A DNA stretch of 9,417 nt from Clostridia bacterium (GTDB lineage: Bacteria; Bacillota; Clostridia; Oscillospirales; Butyricicoccaceae): contig CAAFJY010000090.1 in assembly GCA_900763355.1 (NCBI GenBank), positions 1 through 9,417 of the forward strand, in the 5' to 3' direction. This document shows, piece after piece, positions 1 to 7,180 of the stretch; the first letter of the stretch is position 1, and the number at the start of each line of letters is the position of its first letter. Below the pieces are notes generated by a model, which searched no databases, was not told the origin of the DNA, and saw nothing but the letters and a program-made list of their open reading frames with translations. Made by a program: the position numbers and the translations under genes.

Positions 1-166
1 GACGGATTCGGAACATTTTGTTATGAACCGCGCTCGGATACTCATAACATTTCGTTATGAATCGGCTCTTCCGGGAAATAACGTTTCATTATGACGCTCT
101 CTTTCGGGAAATAACATTCTGTTATGAGTCGGGTGGAAAGCCCGGAATATACCATTTTGTTATGCT
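1..166 (-). repeat. Degenerate ~34-bp tandem repeat array with palindromic core (five units, truncated at window edge)
   Basis: Five copies of a core reading CATAAC-RAAAT-GTTAT on the minus strand recur here. On the plus strand their GTTATG (once ATTATG) ends lie at 20-25, 54-59, 88-93, 121-126 and 159-164, giving periods of 34, 34, 33 and 38 bp. The copy at 43-59 is a perfect 6-bp inverted repeat (CATAAC, 5-nt loop, GTTATG); the others keep one arm and lose part of the other. The parts between cores are also related: two share TTATTTCCCGRAAGAG on the minus strand, and all have a CCG at a similar place. It is therefore a true tandem repeat and not scattered sites. It may continue left of the window. 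The last core contains the stop codon of the neighbouring L,D-transpeptidase gene. The role is unknown: a minisatellite, a set of protein-binding sites or a transcript-end structure are all possible. Confidence 0.8.
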
Positions 167-1125
167 CCCGCCTGCCGCCCGGTGATGAGGATACAGGGCC
201 CCTGCTCCGGGTCGAGCCAGCGGAGGATGGACACCATGTCCTCCTTCCCCACGCCCACGCACCCGGCGGTGGGCTTGACGTCGCAGTGGAGGAAGATGGC
301 GGCCCCCACCCGGCGGCGGGCATAGGGAGGCGTGTTGAAATCGGTGGCCACGGCATAGCGGTAGCTGTCGCCGAAGTCCATGAGGTGCTCCCCGTCGTCC
401 TCGTCCCAGGTGTCCAGCAGGGCGGGGTCGCCCCGCTCCTGCCAGGTGTTATAGTACATCGAATCATTGTCGCAGATCCAGAAGCTGTCCTCCGTCACGG
501 CCCGCCAGGGCATCCGGCTGCCGGGGATGGCCTCCCCGGAGCCAAAGGCCAGGGTGAGCCCCCACAGCCCCGCGGGGGAGGTGCAGGTCCCCTGCCGCCG
601 CCCGTGGGTGATGCCCCGGGCCCCGAACCAGGCGGGGAGGGCCGAAAGCTCCTCCGCCAGGGCCCACTCACCCCGGTCATCCAGCTCCCAGCAAAAGACC
701 AGGCCCCGGCGGCTGTCCCCCGCCCCGCACACCGCCAGCACCAGCTGGCGGCAGTCCCGCGCGTCCAGGTCCTCCGGGGTCAGCCCCTCCACTGCCATCC
801 ATTTGTCCCACAGCGCCCGGGGGCTGCACTTGGCGTCCGGGGGAAAATCCCTCTCCCGGGCGGGGTCCCAGGTATCCGTGGTGTCCCCGGGCTGGGGGAA
901 CACCGGCTCCCCCGTCTGGGGAAGGCTCTCCCGGCCATCGCTCCCGGGCGGGAGCGCCAGGGCGGAAAGGTCGGGCTCGGCCCACTCCGTCTCCGGCAGG
1001 AAGGCCGCGGCGGGCGGCTCCTCTGCTGGCAGAGGGCGTTCCTCCCCTCCCCGGGCGCAGGCGGCGCACAGGAGGAGAGCGGCGCACAGCAGTGTCAGCC
1101 GCGTCCGGACCCATCGGGGCTTCAT
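160..1125 (-). CDS. YkuD-family L,D-transpeptidase, probable lipoprotein or exported protein
   Basis: 321 residues. L,D-transpeptidases of this family make 3-3 cross-links in peptidoglycan outside the membrane, using a cysteine nucleophile. The N-terminus (about 8-23) is basic then hydrophobic and ends in LCAAC, a lipobox-like site with Cys23 as candidate lipid-bearing residue; the Cys at -3 is unusual, so ordinary Sec export is the alternative. Residues 24-100 are a Pro/Glu-rich tether. The catalytic domain fills the C-terminal half: TSPAGLWGL (182-190) followed by FG, then FWICDNDSMYYN (215-226), then AIFLH with His280 and TAGCV with Cys289, the expected catalytic pair. The Ser/Thr-His-Gly-Cys signature of ErfK/YbiS enzymes is replaced here by Thr-Ala-Gly-Cys, as in the COG3786 (YkuD-like) branch. 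The ATG is fixed by AGGAGG at 1135-1140, 9 nt upstream. It is monocistronic here and divergent from the pseudouridine synthase gene. Its TAA lies inside the last unit of the tandem array. Family assignment is firm; the substrate is not shown. Confidence 0.85.
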   Translation of the reverse strand: MKPRWVRTRLTLLCAALLLCAACARGGEERPLPAEEPPAAAFLPETEWAEPDLSALALPPGSDGRESLPQTGEPVFPQPGDTTDTWDPARERDFPPDAKCSPRALWDKWMAVEGLTPEDLDARDCRQLVLAVCGAGDSRRGLVFCWELDDRGEWALAEELSALPAWFGARGITHGRRQGTCTSPAGLWGLTLAFGSGEAIPGSRMPWRAVTEDSFWICDNDSMYYNTWQERGDPALLDTWDEDDGEHLMDFGDSYRYAVATDFNTPPYARRRVGAAIFLHCDVKPTAGCVGVGKEDMVSILRWLDPEQGPCILITGRQAGA

Positions 1126-1163
1126 GGGGGCGCTCCTCCTTTTTTTTCTGCTCTTTTGCTATT

Positions 1164-1192
1164 AGAATATCATTTTTTTGGAAGAAAAGCAA
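1164..1192 (-). promoter_or_regulatory. Promoter of the L,D-transpeptidase gene
   Basis: On the minus strand TTGCTT (1187-1192) and TATTCT (1164-1169) are separated by 17 nt, and TGA just before the -10 gives an extended -10 (TGN). The -10 lies about 25 bp upstream of the AGGAGG that serves the gene. It is back-to-back with the plus-strand promoter at 1200-1227. Recognised by consensus only. Confidence 0.6.
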
Positions 1193-1199
1193 CGACCTC

Positions 1200-1227
1200 T
1201 GGACAAAAGGGGCGAAGTCGCTATACT
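1200..1227 (+). promoter_or_regulatory. Promoter of the pseudouridine synthase / asparaginase pair
   Basis: TGGACA (1200-1205) and TATACT (1222-1227) each match the vegetative consensus at five of six positions and are 16 nt apart. The predicted start, near 1234, leaves a leader of about 35 nt with a purine-rich ribosome binding site at 1256-1264. Confidence 0.65.
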
Positions 1228-1268
1228 GAAAGAAGAAAAAGCGCGAAAAGCGCGGGGGAGGGAGCCAA

Positions 1269-1913
1269 ATGGACATCGAGATCGTGTACCATGACCGGGA
1301 AGTGCTGGTGTGCCGCAAGCCGGCGGGCCTGCTGTCCCAGGGGGAGGGGGAGGATGCCCTCCCGACGCTGCTGCGGCGGCAGACAGGGGGCGAGGTCTAC
1401 CCCGTCCACCGGCTGGACCGGGGGACGGCGGGGCTCATGGTCTTTGCCCGGACGGGGAAGGCCGCGGCGGAGCTCTCCCGGGCCATCGCGGCGGGGGCGC
1501 TGGAAAAGACCTATTTTGCGCTGGTCTCCGGCGCGCCCGCGCCGGAGGCCGGGGAGATGCGGGATCTCCTGTTCAAGGACCGCGCGGGGAAGGTCTTCCC
1601 CGTCCAGCGCCAGCGAAAGGGCGTGCGGGAAGCGCGCCTGACCTACGAGACCCTCGCCCGCTTCCCGGAAGAAAATGCCGCTCTCCTGCGCGTCACCCTG
1701 GGCACCGGACGCACCCACCAGATCCGGGTACAGTTTGCCAGCCGGGGCTGGCCGCTCTGGGGCGACGGGAAATACGGCAGCCGGGTCAAGGGGCCCCTGG
1801 GTCTCTTCTGCTGCCGGCTGGTCTTTCCCCACCCCGGGGATGGACGGGAGATGGCCTTTGACGCGCTCCCCCGGGGCGCGCCCTGGGAGAACGCGCATTT
1901 CCCCGGGCGCTGA
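1269..1913 (+). CDS. RluA-family RNA pseudouridine synthase
   Basis: 214 residues. Enzymes of this family turn specific uridines of rRNA or tRNA into pseudouridine in the cytoplasm. The sequence shows the family motifs in order: HRLDRGTAGL (47-56) with Asp50 as the catalytic aspartate, KTYFALV (80-86) with the conserved Tyr82, GRTHQIRVQ (147-155), and GDGKYG (165-170). It has no S4 RNA-binding domain before the catalytic domain and is shorter than RluD (over 300 residues), so it resembles the compact single-domain members; which uridine it modifies cannot be read from the sequence. The ATG is preceded by GGGAGGGAG (1256-1264) at 4 nt. It is followed after 52 nt by the asparaginase gene on the same strand, so the two are probably co-transcribed. 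The gap contains a 5-bp hairpin (CCGCC/GGCGG, 1924-1938) with no T-run after it. Confidence 0.9.
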   Translation: MDIEIVYHDREVLVCRKPAGLLSQGEGEDALPTLLRRQTGGEVYPVHRLDRGTAGLMVFARTGKAAAELSRAIAAGALEKTYFALVSGAPAPEAGEMRDLLFKDRAGKVFPVQRQRKGVREARLTYETLARFPEENAALLRVTLGTGRTHQIRVQFASRGWPLWGDGKYGSRVKGPLGLFCCRLVFPHPGDGREMAFDALPRGAPWENAHFPGR

Positions 1914-1965
1914 GAACGCCGCTCCGCCTTTTTGGCGGCAAAACGACAAACGAAAGGGGACCCGT

Positions 1966-2964
1966 ATGAAAAAGAAGATCCTCATCCTGGCCACCGGCGG
2001 GACCATCGCCTCGGAAAACACCGAGCGGGGCCTTTTCCCCGAACGCACCGGGGCGGAGATCGCCGCCGGGAGCCTCCATGGACTCACGGACTGCGAGATC
2101 GCGTGCCGGGACATTTTGGCGCTGGATTCCTCCAACATCCAGCCGGAGGAATGGCAGATCATCGCCCGGGAGACGGCTTCCGCCGTGGGGGAATACGACG
2201 GCGTGGTCATCACCCACGGCACCGATACCATGGCCTACACCGCCTCGGCGCTGACCTATATGCTGCAAAACCTCCCGATCCCCGTGGTGCTCACCGGCAG
2301 CCAGCTGCCCTTCAGCCACCCCCTCACCGACGCCACCGACAACATCCGCTGCGCCGTAGCCATGGCGCTCAGCGGGCGGCCGGGGGTGTTTCTGGCCTTT
2401 GACCGCAAGGTCATGCTGGGCTGCCGGGGGGTGAAGGTGCGCACCTCCGGGTTCGACGCCTTTGAGAGCATCAACTGGCCCTATGCCGCCCGGGTGACGG
2501 GCTCCGGCCTGGAAATTTGCGAGGAAGCCCTCCCCCCTGCCCCTCGCGGCCCCTTTTCCCTGGAAGAGGGGCTGTGTACCAAGGTCTTTCTCCTCAAGCT
2601 GACGCCGGGGCTCGACCCGGGGATCTTTGATCTTCTGCTGGCGGGCGCGTACCAGGGCATCCTGATCGAGGCCTTTGGCGCAGGCGGGCTTCACTATCTT
2701 CACCGGGATCTGTACGAAAAGCTGGAGGCCCTGCGGCAAAAGGAGATCCCCGTGGTGGTGGCCAGCCAGTGCCTCTACGAGCCCTCGGACCTGTCCCGCT
2801 ACGAGGTGGGCCAGCTGGCCCTGGCCAAGGGGGTCATCTCCGCCCAGGACATGACCTCCGAGGGGGCGCTCACCAAGCTCATGTGGGTGCTGTTCCGCAC
2901 CCGGGGGGTGGAAAATGTCCGCGCCTGGTTCCGCGCCAGCATGGGCGGAGAGATCCGGCTATAG
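1966..2964 (+). CDS. ansA: Type I (cytoplasmic) L-asparaginase
   Basis: 332 residues, close to the size of E. coli AnsA. It hydrolyses L-asparagine to aspartate and ammonia. Both threonine motifs are present: ILATGGTIAS (7-16) with nucleophile Thr13, and THGTDTM (83-89) with Thr86 and Asp87; Lys157 in CRGVKVR is the likely third catalytic residue. DSSNIQPEEW (54-63) is the usual substrate-loop region, and TGSQLPFSHPLTDATDNI (110-127) is typical of type I enzymes. There is no signal peptide, which fits the cytoplasmic type and not the secreted high-affinity type II. The ATG at 1966 follows AAGGGGA (1954-1960) at 5 nt; a longer in-frame reading back to 1675 overlaps the pseudouridine synthase gene and lacks support. 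It is the second gene after the promoter at 1200-1227, and the hairpin at 2972-3008 closes the unit 8 nt past the stop. Confidence 0.93.
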   Translation: MKKKILILATGGTIASENTERGLFPERTGAEIAAGSLHGLTDCEIACRDILALDSSNIQPEEWQIIARETASAVGEYDGVVITHGTDTMAYTASALTYMLQNLPIPVVLTGSQLPFSHPLTDATDNIRCAVAMALSGRPGVFLAFDRKVMLGCRGVKVRTSGFDAFESINWPYAARVTGSGLEICEEALPPAPRGPFSLEEGLCTKVFLLKLTPGLDPGIFDLLLAGAYQGILIEAFGAGGLHYLHRDLYEKLEALRQKEIPVVVASQCLYEPSDLSRYEVGQLALAKGVISAQDMTSEGALTKLMWVLFRTRGVENVRAWFRASMGGEIRL

Positions 2965-2967
2965 CCG

Positions 2968-3008
2968 AAAAAAAGCATCGCTTCGGACGGTATCCGAAGC
3001 GATGCTTT
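2968..3008. terminator. Bidirectional intrinsic terminator between convergent ansA and ftsK
   Basis: A perfect 16-bp stem, 2972-2987 paired with 2993-3008, closes on the 5-nt loop CGGTA. Seven As at 2968-2974 on the plus strand become a T-run after the hairpin for minus-strand transcripts, so it is a textbook terminator for ftsK. For ansA the following sequence (TTTCGTTATTGTT) is only moderately T-rich. The 60-nt space between the two stop codons holds little else. Confidence 0.9.
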
Positions 3009-3024
3009 CGTTATTGTTCGGTTT

Positions 3025-5652
3025 TCAGCATTCCCGCTTGCGGATCATGCGCTCCTGCCACTCCTGCTTGGAGACCAGGACCTGGCGGGGCTTGCTGCCC
3101 TCAAAGGGGCCCACGATGCCCCGTTCCTCCATCTGGTCCACCAGGCGGGCCGCCCGGGAATAGCCCAGCTTGAGCCGCCGCTGAAGCATGGAGACCGAGG
3201 CCATGCCGCTGTCCACCACCACTTCCACCGCTTCGTCGAAGAGCTCGTCCTCTTCCCCGTCGTCGCCGCCGCCGGCGGAAGCACCGGCCTCGGCCTGCTG
3301 AGCCTGTTTTTCGATGTGATCCAGGATCTCCTGGCTGTATTCCGCCGTGCCGCACTGCTTGACGAAATTGACCACCTCTTCCACCTCACCGTCGGTGACG
3401 AAGCAGCCCTGGACCCGCTGGGGCTTTTGCAGACCCAGGGGGAAATAGAGCATATCCCCCTTGCCCAGGAGCTTTTCGGCCCCCATCTGGTCGAGGATGA
3501 TGCGGGAATCCACCGCCGATGCCACGGCAAAGGCGATGCGGGAGGGGATGTTGGTCTTCATGAGGCCGGTGATGACGTCGGCCGAGGGGCGCTGAGTGGC
3601 GATGATGAGATGCATCCCCGCGGCGCGGGCCATCTGGGCGAGGCGGATGATGGCTTCCTCCACCTCGCTCCGGGCCACGGCCATGAGGTCGGACAGCTCG
3701 TCGATGACCACCACGATCCGGGGGAGGATCTCCCCGTCGCCCCCTTCGGCGATGGTGCGCTCCATCTCGGCGTTATAGCCCTTGAGATCCCGCGCTCCCA
3801 CCTGGGAAAAGAGCTTGTACCGGCGCATCATCTCCGTGACGGCCCAGTTGAGGGCCCCGGCGGCCTTTTTCGGGTCGGTGACCACGGGGATGAGCAGATG
3901 AGGAATGCCGTTATAGACCCCCAGCTCGATCATCTTGGGGTCCACCATGATCAGCCGGACCTCCTCCGGGGTGGATTTGTACAGCAGGCTGATGAGGATG
4001 CTGTTGATGCACACCGATTTGCCGGAGCCGGTGGTGCCGGCGATGAGCATGTGGGGCATTTTCCCGATGTCGCCGATGACGGCCTGGCCGGTGATGTCCT
4101 TGCCCACGGCAAAGGAGAGCTTGCTCTGACTCTTCTGGAAGGCGGGGGAACCGATGATATCCCGGGCGGTGACGATCTCCTGCTGCTCGTTGGGCACCTC
4201 GATGCCCACGGCATTTTTGTCCGGAATGGTGGAGATGCGGATGCCGCTGGCCCCCAGGGCCAGGGCGATATCGTCGGAGAGATTGGCCACCTTGCTGAAC
4301 TTGATCCCCCGCTGGAGCAAAAGCTCATAGCGGGTGACGGCGGGGCCGTCGGTGGTGTTGATGACGGTGGCCGACACGCCAAAGCTCTCCAGGGTATCCA
4401 CCAGGCGCTCGGCACAGCGGCGGATGGCCTCCTGGGAGCCCTGGGGCTTGCCGCTCCCGGGCTTGAGCAGCCGCAGGGGCGGGTAAAGATAGATGGGCGC
4501 GCCCTGGGAAGCGGCCAGGGCCTTTTCGATCTGCTGGGAGACCGATTCCTCCTCGGCGGGCCCGGCAGAAGATGCCGGCTTGTCCGCCGGGGGATCCAGG
4601 TCAAAGGGCGCTTCCTCCGCCGCCGGGGCAGGAGCCGCGGGCTCCTCCGGGGCGAGCGTCAAAGCCGGGCCGTCGGCCACGGGCCGGGCTTCCTCCTCCG
4701 GGAGAGGGAGGGTGGTCAGATCCCCCTGGACGATGGGGGCGGCGCCGGAGAGCACGTCGGGAGCGGCATCGGGAGCCGGAGTCTCCGGCGCGGGGTGCTT
4801 TTCCCGGTGGAAGATGCCCCGGAGGGTCTCGGCGGGGGTCTCCACATTGGGGGGCGGGATGCGGCTGTCCCGGTTGGGGTCGGGGGTGCGGACCGAGACG
4901 GGGGTGTCGTCCAGGGCCACGTCGATGTTGGGCTTGGCCGTCCGCCGGGCGGGCGCGGGCACCGGCTCGGGCCGGGGCTCGGGCTCCGGTTCGGGGAGGG
5001 GGCGAAGCTTCTTCGCCCCGCTCACCAGCTTTTCCCCGGTGAGACGGCAGCCAAAGAACAGGCACAGGACCAGCAGCGCCACCAGGAGGATGGTCCCCCC
5101 CACGGTGGACAGCGCCGCCCGCAAAAGCTCGGCCAGTCCCCCGGCCAAAAGGCCCCCGGACCGCAGCGCTACCCCATCCTGTCCCAGGGCCGTGGGGCCG
5201 GAGAGGGCGGGGTAATAATCCGTCCCCAGGGCGAGCAGATGCCGCAGGGCCCCGAAGAGCAGAGGAATGTTCAGCCAGCAAAAGGCCTGGGCCCGGACGC
5301 GCTTGCGCCGCCGCGCCACCAGGAGGATCCCGGTAATGAGGAAGCACAGGGGCAGCACCTCGGCCCCATAGCCCAGCAGCCAGTAAAACACCGCCCGGTA
5401 TCCGGCCACCAGGAATCCCCCCACTTGGAACAGGGAGAGGAAGCCCAAAAAGCACAGCGCCAGCAGCACCGCGGCAAAGATGCAGCGGCGCTGGGCCAGC
5501 GCCTCGGCGGCCCGCTTCTGGGCGGCGGCAGCAGCCTTGGCGCTCTGGGTCTTTTTTCCGGAAGATGCGGTTTTTTTCGCAGCGGAGGACGGTTTGGAAG
5601 CAGAGCCGCCGGACTTCCCGGCGGCGGATTTTTTCGATGTGGGCTGGGGCAA
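3025..5652 (-). CDS. ftsK: DNA translocase FtsK/SpoIIIE
   Basis: 875 residues. It is a membrane-anchored hexameric ATPase that pumps double-stranded DNA through the closing septum, in vegetative division (FtsK) or into the forespore (SpoIIIE). Order of parts: a Lys/Ala/Ser-rich cytoplasmic tail (1-56); a membrane domain with about four segments (roughly 57-202); a long Pro/Glu-rich linker (about 215-370), which makes it longer than B. subtilis SpoIIIE (787); the alpha/beta motor with Walker A GTTGSGKS (539-546), Walker B VVVIDE (647-652), and IIATQRPSADVITG (683-696); and a C-terminal winged-helix gamma domain (about 805-867, with SVSMLQRRLKLGYSRAARLVD) that in the family reads KOPS/SRS polarity sequences. 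The start codon is TTG, chosen because a perfect AGGAGG lies 8 nt upstream. It is the last gene of the minus-strand run, 25 nt after uppP, and ends just before a strong terminator. FtsK and SpoIIIE cannot be told apart from this sequence alone. Confidence 0.96.
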   Translation of the reverse strand: MPQPTSKKSAAGKSGGSASKPSSAAKKTASSGKKTQSAKAAAAAQKRAAEALAQRRCIFAAVLLALCFLGFLSLFQVGGFLVAGYRAVFYWLLGYGAEVLPLCFLITGILLVARRRKRVRAQAFCWLNIPLLFGALRHLLALGTDYYPALSGPTALGQDGVALRSGGLLAGGLAELLRAALSTVGGTILLVALLVLCLFFGCRLTGEKLVSGAKKLRPLPEPEPEPRPEPVPAPARRTAKPNIDVALDDTPVSVRTPDPNRDSRIPPPNVETPAETLRGIFHREKHPAPETPAPDAAPDVLSGAAPIVQGDLTTLPLPEEEARPVADGPALTLAPEEPAAPAPAAEEAPFDLDPPADKPASSAGPAEEESVSQQIEKALAASQGAPIYLYPPLRLLKPGSGKPQGSQEAIRRCAERLVDTLESFGVSATVINTTDGPAVTRYELLLQRGIKFSKVANLSDDIALALGASGIRISTIPDKNAVGIEVPNEQQEIVTARDIIGSPAFQKSQSKLSFAVGKDITGQAVIGDIGKMPHMLIAGTTGSGKSVCINSILISLLYKSTPEEVRLIMVDPKMIELGVYNGIPHLLIPVVTDPKKAAGALNWAVTEMMRRYKLFSQVGARDLKGYNAEMERTIAEGGDGEILPRIVVVIDELSDLMAVARSEVEEAIIRLAQMARAAGMHLIIATQRPSADVITGLMKTNIPSRIAFAVASAVDSRIILDQMGAEKLLGKGDMLYFPLGLQKPQRVQGCFVTDGEVEEVVNFVKQCGTAEYSQEILDHIEKQAQQAEAGASAGGGDDGEEDELFDEAVEVVVDSGMASVSMLQRRLKLGYSRAARLVDQMEERGIVGPFEGSKPRQVLVSKQEWQERMIRKREC

Positions 5653-5660
5653 GGTCAGGG

Positions 5661-5666
5661 CCTCCT
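5661..5666 (-). promoter_or_regulatory. Ribosome binding site that fixes a TTG start for ftsK
   Basis: The minus strand reads AGGAGG here, followed by 8 nt and then TTG (5650-5652). No in-frame ATG or GTG stands at a comparable distance, and the residues that follow (Lys/Ser/Ala-rich) suit the cytoplasmic tail of FtsK. Confidence 0.8.
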
Positions 5667-5677
5667 TTCGGGGAAGA

Positions 5678-6493
5678 TCACAGGCTGAGGACGATGGTCA
5701 CCACGCCCACCGCCAGGCAATAGAGAGAAAACCAGCGGAAGCTGTTCTTTTTCATCAGCAGCCGCACGGTGAAGATGGCCAGATAGCCGCACAGGGCCGA
5801 CACCACGAACCCCACGATGCAGGGGGCCAGCAGGGTCTTGTCCAATCCCCCGTGGAGCAGGTCGGGCAGGGAGAACACCGCCGCGCCGCAGACGGCGGGA
5901 ATGCTCAGCAGGAAGCCGAAGCGCACGGCAAAATCCTTCTGGAACCCGGAAAAGAGCCCGCCGCAGATGGTGCTCCCGCTGCGGGACACCCCGGGGAAGA
6001 GGGCAATGAGCTGCCACAGCCCCACCTTGAGGCCATCCGGATACGGCGCGTCGGCCTCGGTCTTTTTTCCTCCGGCGTGGCGGGAGGCCACCCACAGCAT
6101 CCCGGCGGTGAAGCACAGGGCGATCCCGATAAAGAGGGTGGAGGTAAAGGCCGCCTTGACATAATGCTCCAAAACGGCCCCCAGCGCCAGGGGCAATGTT
6201 GCCAGCAGCAGCAGGACGATGAGCCGCCGGGAGGGGCGATTGCGGATCCGGAACCCATCGATCACCCACTGGACAAAGGAGACCACCAGGGTCTTGACGT
6301 CGCTCCAGAAGGCGATGACCACCGCCACCAGCGTCCCCAGATGGAGCACCAGGTCAAAGGCCACCGCGTCTACGTTGTACTGTTCAAAGTGCAGCACCGA
6401 CTGCACCAGGGCCAGGTGGCCCGAGGAAGAAATGGGGAGAAACTCCGCCAGACCCTGGACAGCGCCCAGGATCGCTGCGACCCAAAGGGGCAT
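5678..6493 (-). CDS. uppP: Undecaprenyl-diphosphate phosphatase UppP (BacA)
   Basis: 271 residues from the chosen ATG, the usual family size. It is an integral membrane enzyme that removes one phosphate from undecaprenyl diphosphate, renewing the lipid carrier for peptidoglycan and other surface polymers; extra copies give bacitracin resistance. Both signature motifs are intact: QGLAEFLPISSSGHL (13-27), carrying the (E/Q)xxxE pair Gln13/Glu17 and His26, and FPGVSRSGST (166-175), with Arg171. Many hydrophobic segments span the rest. A GTG nine bases upstream (6500-6502) is in frame, but the Shine-Dalgarno GAGGTGAT overlaps it and stands correctly only for the ATG at 6491-6493. It lies 86 nt after the PAP2 gene and 25 nt before ftsK, all on the same strand. 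The 86-nt gap is AT-richer and has a 6-bp hairpin (6535-6550) with no clear terminator or promoter. Confidence 0.95.
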   Translation of the reverse strand: MPLWVAAILGAVQGLAEFLPISSSGHLALVQSVLHFEQYNVDAVAFDLVLHLGTLVAVVIAFWSDVKTLVVSFVQWVIDGFRIRNRPSRRLIVLLLLATLPLALGAVLEHYVKAAFTSTLFIGIALCFTAGMLWVASRHAGGKKTEADAPYPDGLKVGLWQLIALFPGVSRSGSTICGGLFSGFQKDFAVRFGFLLSIPAVCGAAVFSLPDLLHGGLDKTLLAPCIVGFVVSALCGYLAIFTVRLLMKKNSFRWFSLYCLAVGVVTIVLSL

Positions 6494-6497
6494 GACG

Positions 6498-6505
6498 ATC
6501 ACCTC
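6498..6505 (-). promoter_or_regulatory. Ribosome binding site that decides the uppP start
   Basis: The minus strand reads GAGGTGAT. The core GAGG (6502-6505) is 8 nt from the ATG at 6491-6493, whereas the upstream GTG overlaps the motif itself. The ATG is therefore preferred. Confidence 0.75.
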
Positions 6506-6579
6506 GTATCAAAAATCAAAAATATTCCGGATATTGCGCGAAAGCGCGCATGATCCCGCGTTTTTCAGGATAAAAATGC

Positions 6580-7134
6580 TTATTTTTTCTCGGCGCGGCG
6601 GCGGGCAAGCACAGCTTCGCCCCGGCGGAGGAGCGACAGCGCCGCCCACCCGCACAGAGCGCCGCACACCGCTCCCGCCAGCACATCGGTGGGATAATGC
6701 ACCATGAAATAGAGCCGGGAAAAGCCCATCACACAGGCCAGCGCCAGCATGGGGTAAAAGACCCGCTTCCCCGCGGGGATGAGCGCCACGGCCGCCGCCA
6801 TGGCCGCCGCCGTGTGCCCGGAGGGGAAGGAAAAATCCCCCGGCTTGCGCACCAGGATCTCCAGCGGCACCCCCAGGTCATAGGGCCGTGTCCGCCCCGC
6901 CAGGGGCTTGAGCCCCAGATTGACCAGCAAAAAATCCAGGATGAGGGCGATGCCCACCCCCAGCCCCAGCTTCCGGGTCTTTGGGATGCACAAAAGCACC
7001 AGGGTCAGGAGGATAAAGGACAGCCCGTGGTCCCCCAGCCGGGTGACAAAGGCCAGACTCTTGTCCAGAAAGGGGCAGGCCCAGGCGGCGTGCAGCGCCT
7101 GGAGCATCTTCAGCTCGGCCAGATGCCATTCCAT
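6580..7134 (-). CDS. PAP2-family membrane phosphatase
   Basis: 184 residues. The PAP2 (phosphatidic acid phosphatase type 2) superfamily removes phosphate from lipid phosphates at the outer membrane face; Gram-positive relatives include BcrC-type undecaprenyl-diphosphate phosphatases and phosphatidylglycerophosphate phosphatases. All three motifs are present: K-x6-RP at 76-84 (KPLAGRTRP), PSGH at 104-107, and SR-x5-H-x3-D at 139-150 (SRLYFMVHYPTD), with His107 and His146 as the expected phosphotransfer pair. Hydrophobic segments lie at about 36-50, 58-75, 109-119, 127-138 and 150-170, and the C-terminus is Arg/Lys-rich. The ATG at 7132-7134 has AGGAGG (7143-7148) at 8 nt; the reading frame stays open further upstream, but that part runs antisense-like through the neighbour's end and has no such site. 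Position directly before uppP suggests, without proving, a role in the undecaprenyl-phosphate cycle. Confidence 0.9.
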   Translation of the reverse strand: MEWHLAELKMLQALHAAWACPFLDKSLAFVTRLGDHGLSFILLTLVLLCIPKTRKLGLGVGIALILDFLLVNLGLKPLAGRTRPYDLGVPLEILVRKPGDFSFPSGHTAAAMAAAVALIPAGKRVFYPMLALACVMGFSRLYFMVHYPTDVLAGAVCGALCGWAALSLLRRGEAVLARRRAEKK

Positions 7135-7180
7135 AAAACAGACCTCCTCCGCAGGGATGGATATGCGCCCGCCGGAGCGG

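Noticed and set aside
1..166. CRISPR-like array of repeats with regular spacing
   Set aside because: The cores are only about 17 bp and degenerate, the intervening parts are about 17 bp and similar to each other, and no cas gene is in the window. It is a tandem repeat with a ~34-bp unit.
124..1641. Open frame of 505 codons on the plus strand across the L,D-transpeptidase and pseudouridine synthase genes
   Set aside because: It lies antisense to one recognised gene and out of frame on the other, has low-complexity Gly/Pro/Arg-rich content and no ribosome binding site; such frames arise from GC-rich codon use.
1924..1938. Hairpin CCGCC-TTTTT-GGCGG between the pseudouridine synthase gene and ansA as a terminator
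   Set aside because: The stem is only 5 bp, the Ts are in the loop and what follows is CAAAACGAC, so it should not terminate; read-through into ansA is expected.
3316..5688. Open frame of 790 codons antisense to ftsK
   Set aside because: It mirrors the ftsK coding sequence; its composition (Gly, His, Asp, Gln-rich) has no recognisable domain, and the strong GC codon bias of ftsK explains the lack of stops.
6494..6502. GTG start for uppP three codons upstream
   Set aside because: The Shine-Dalgarno GAGGTGAT overlaps the GTG and is correctly placed (8 nt) only for the ATG at 6491-6493.
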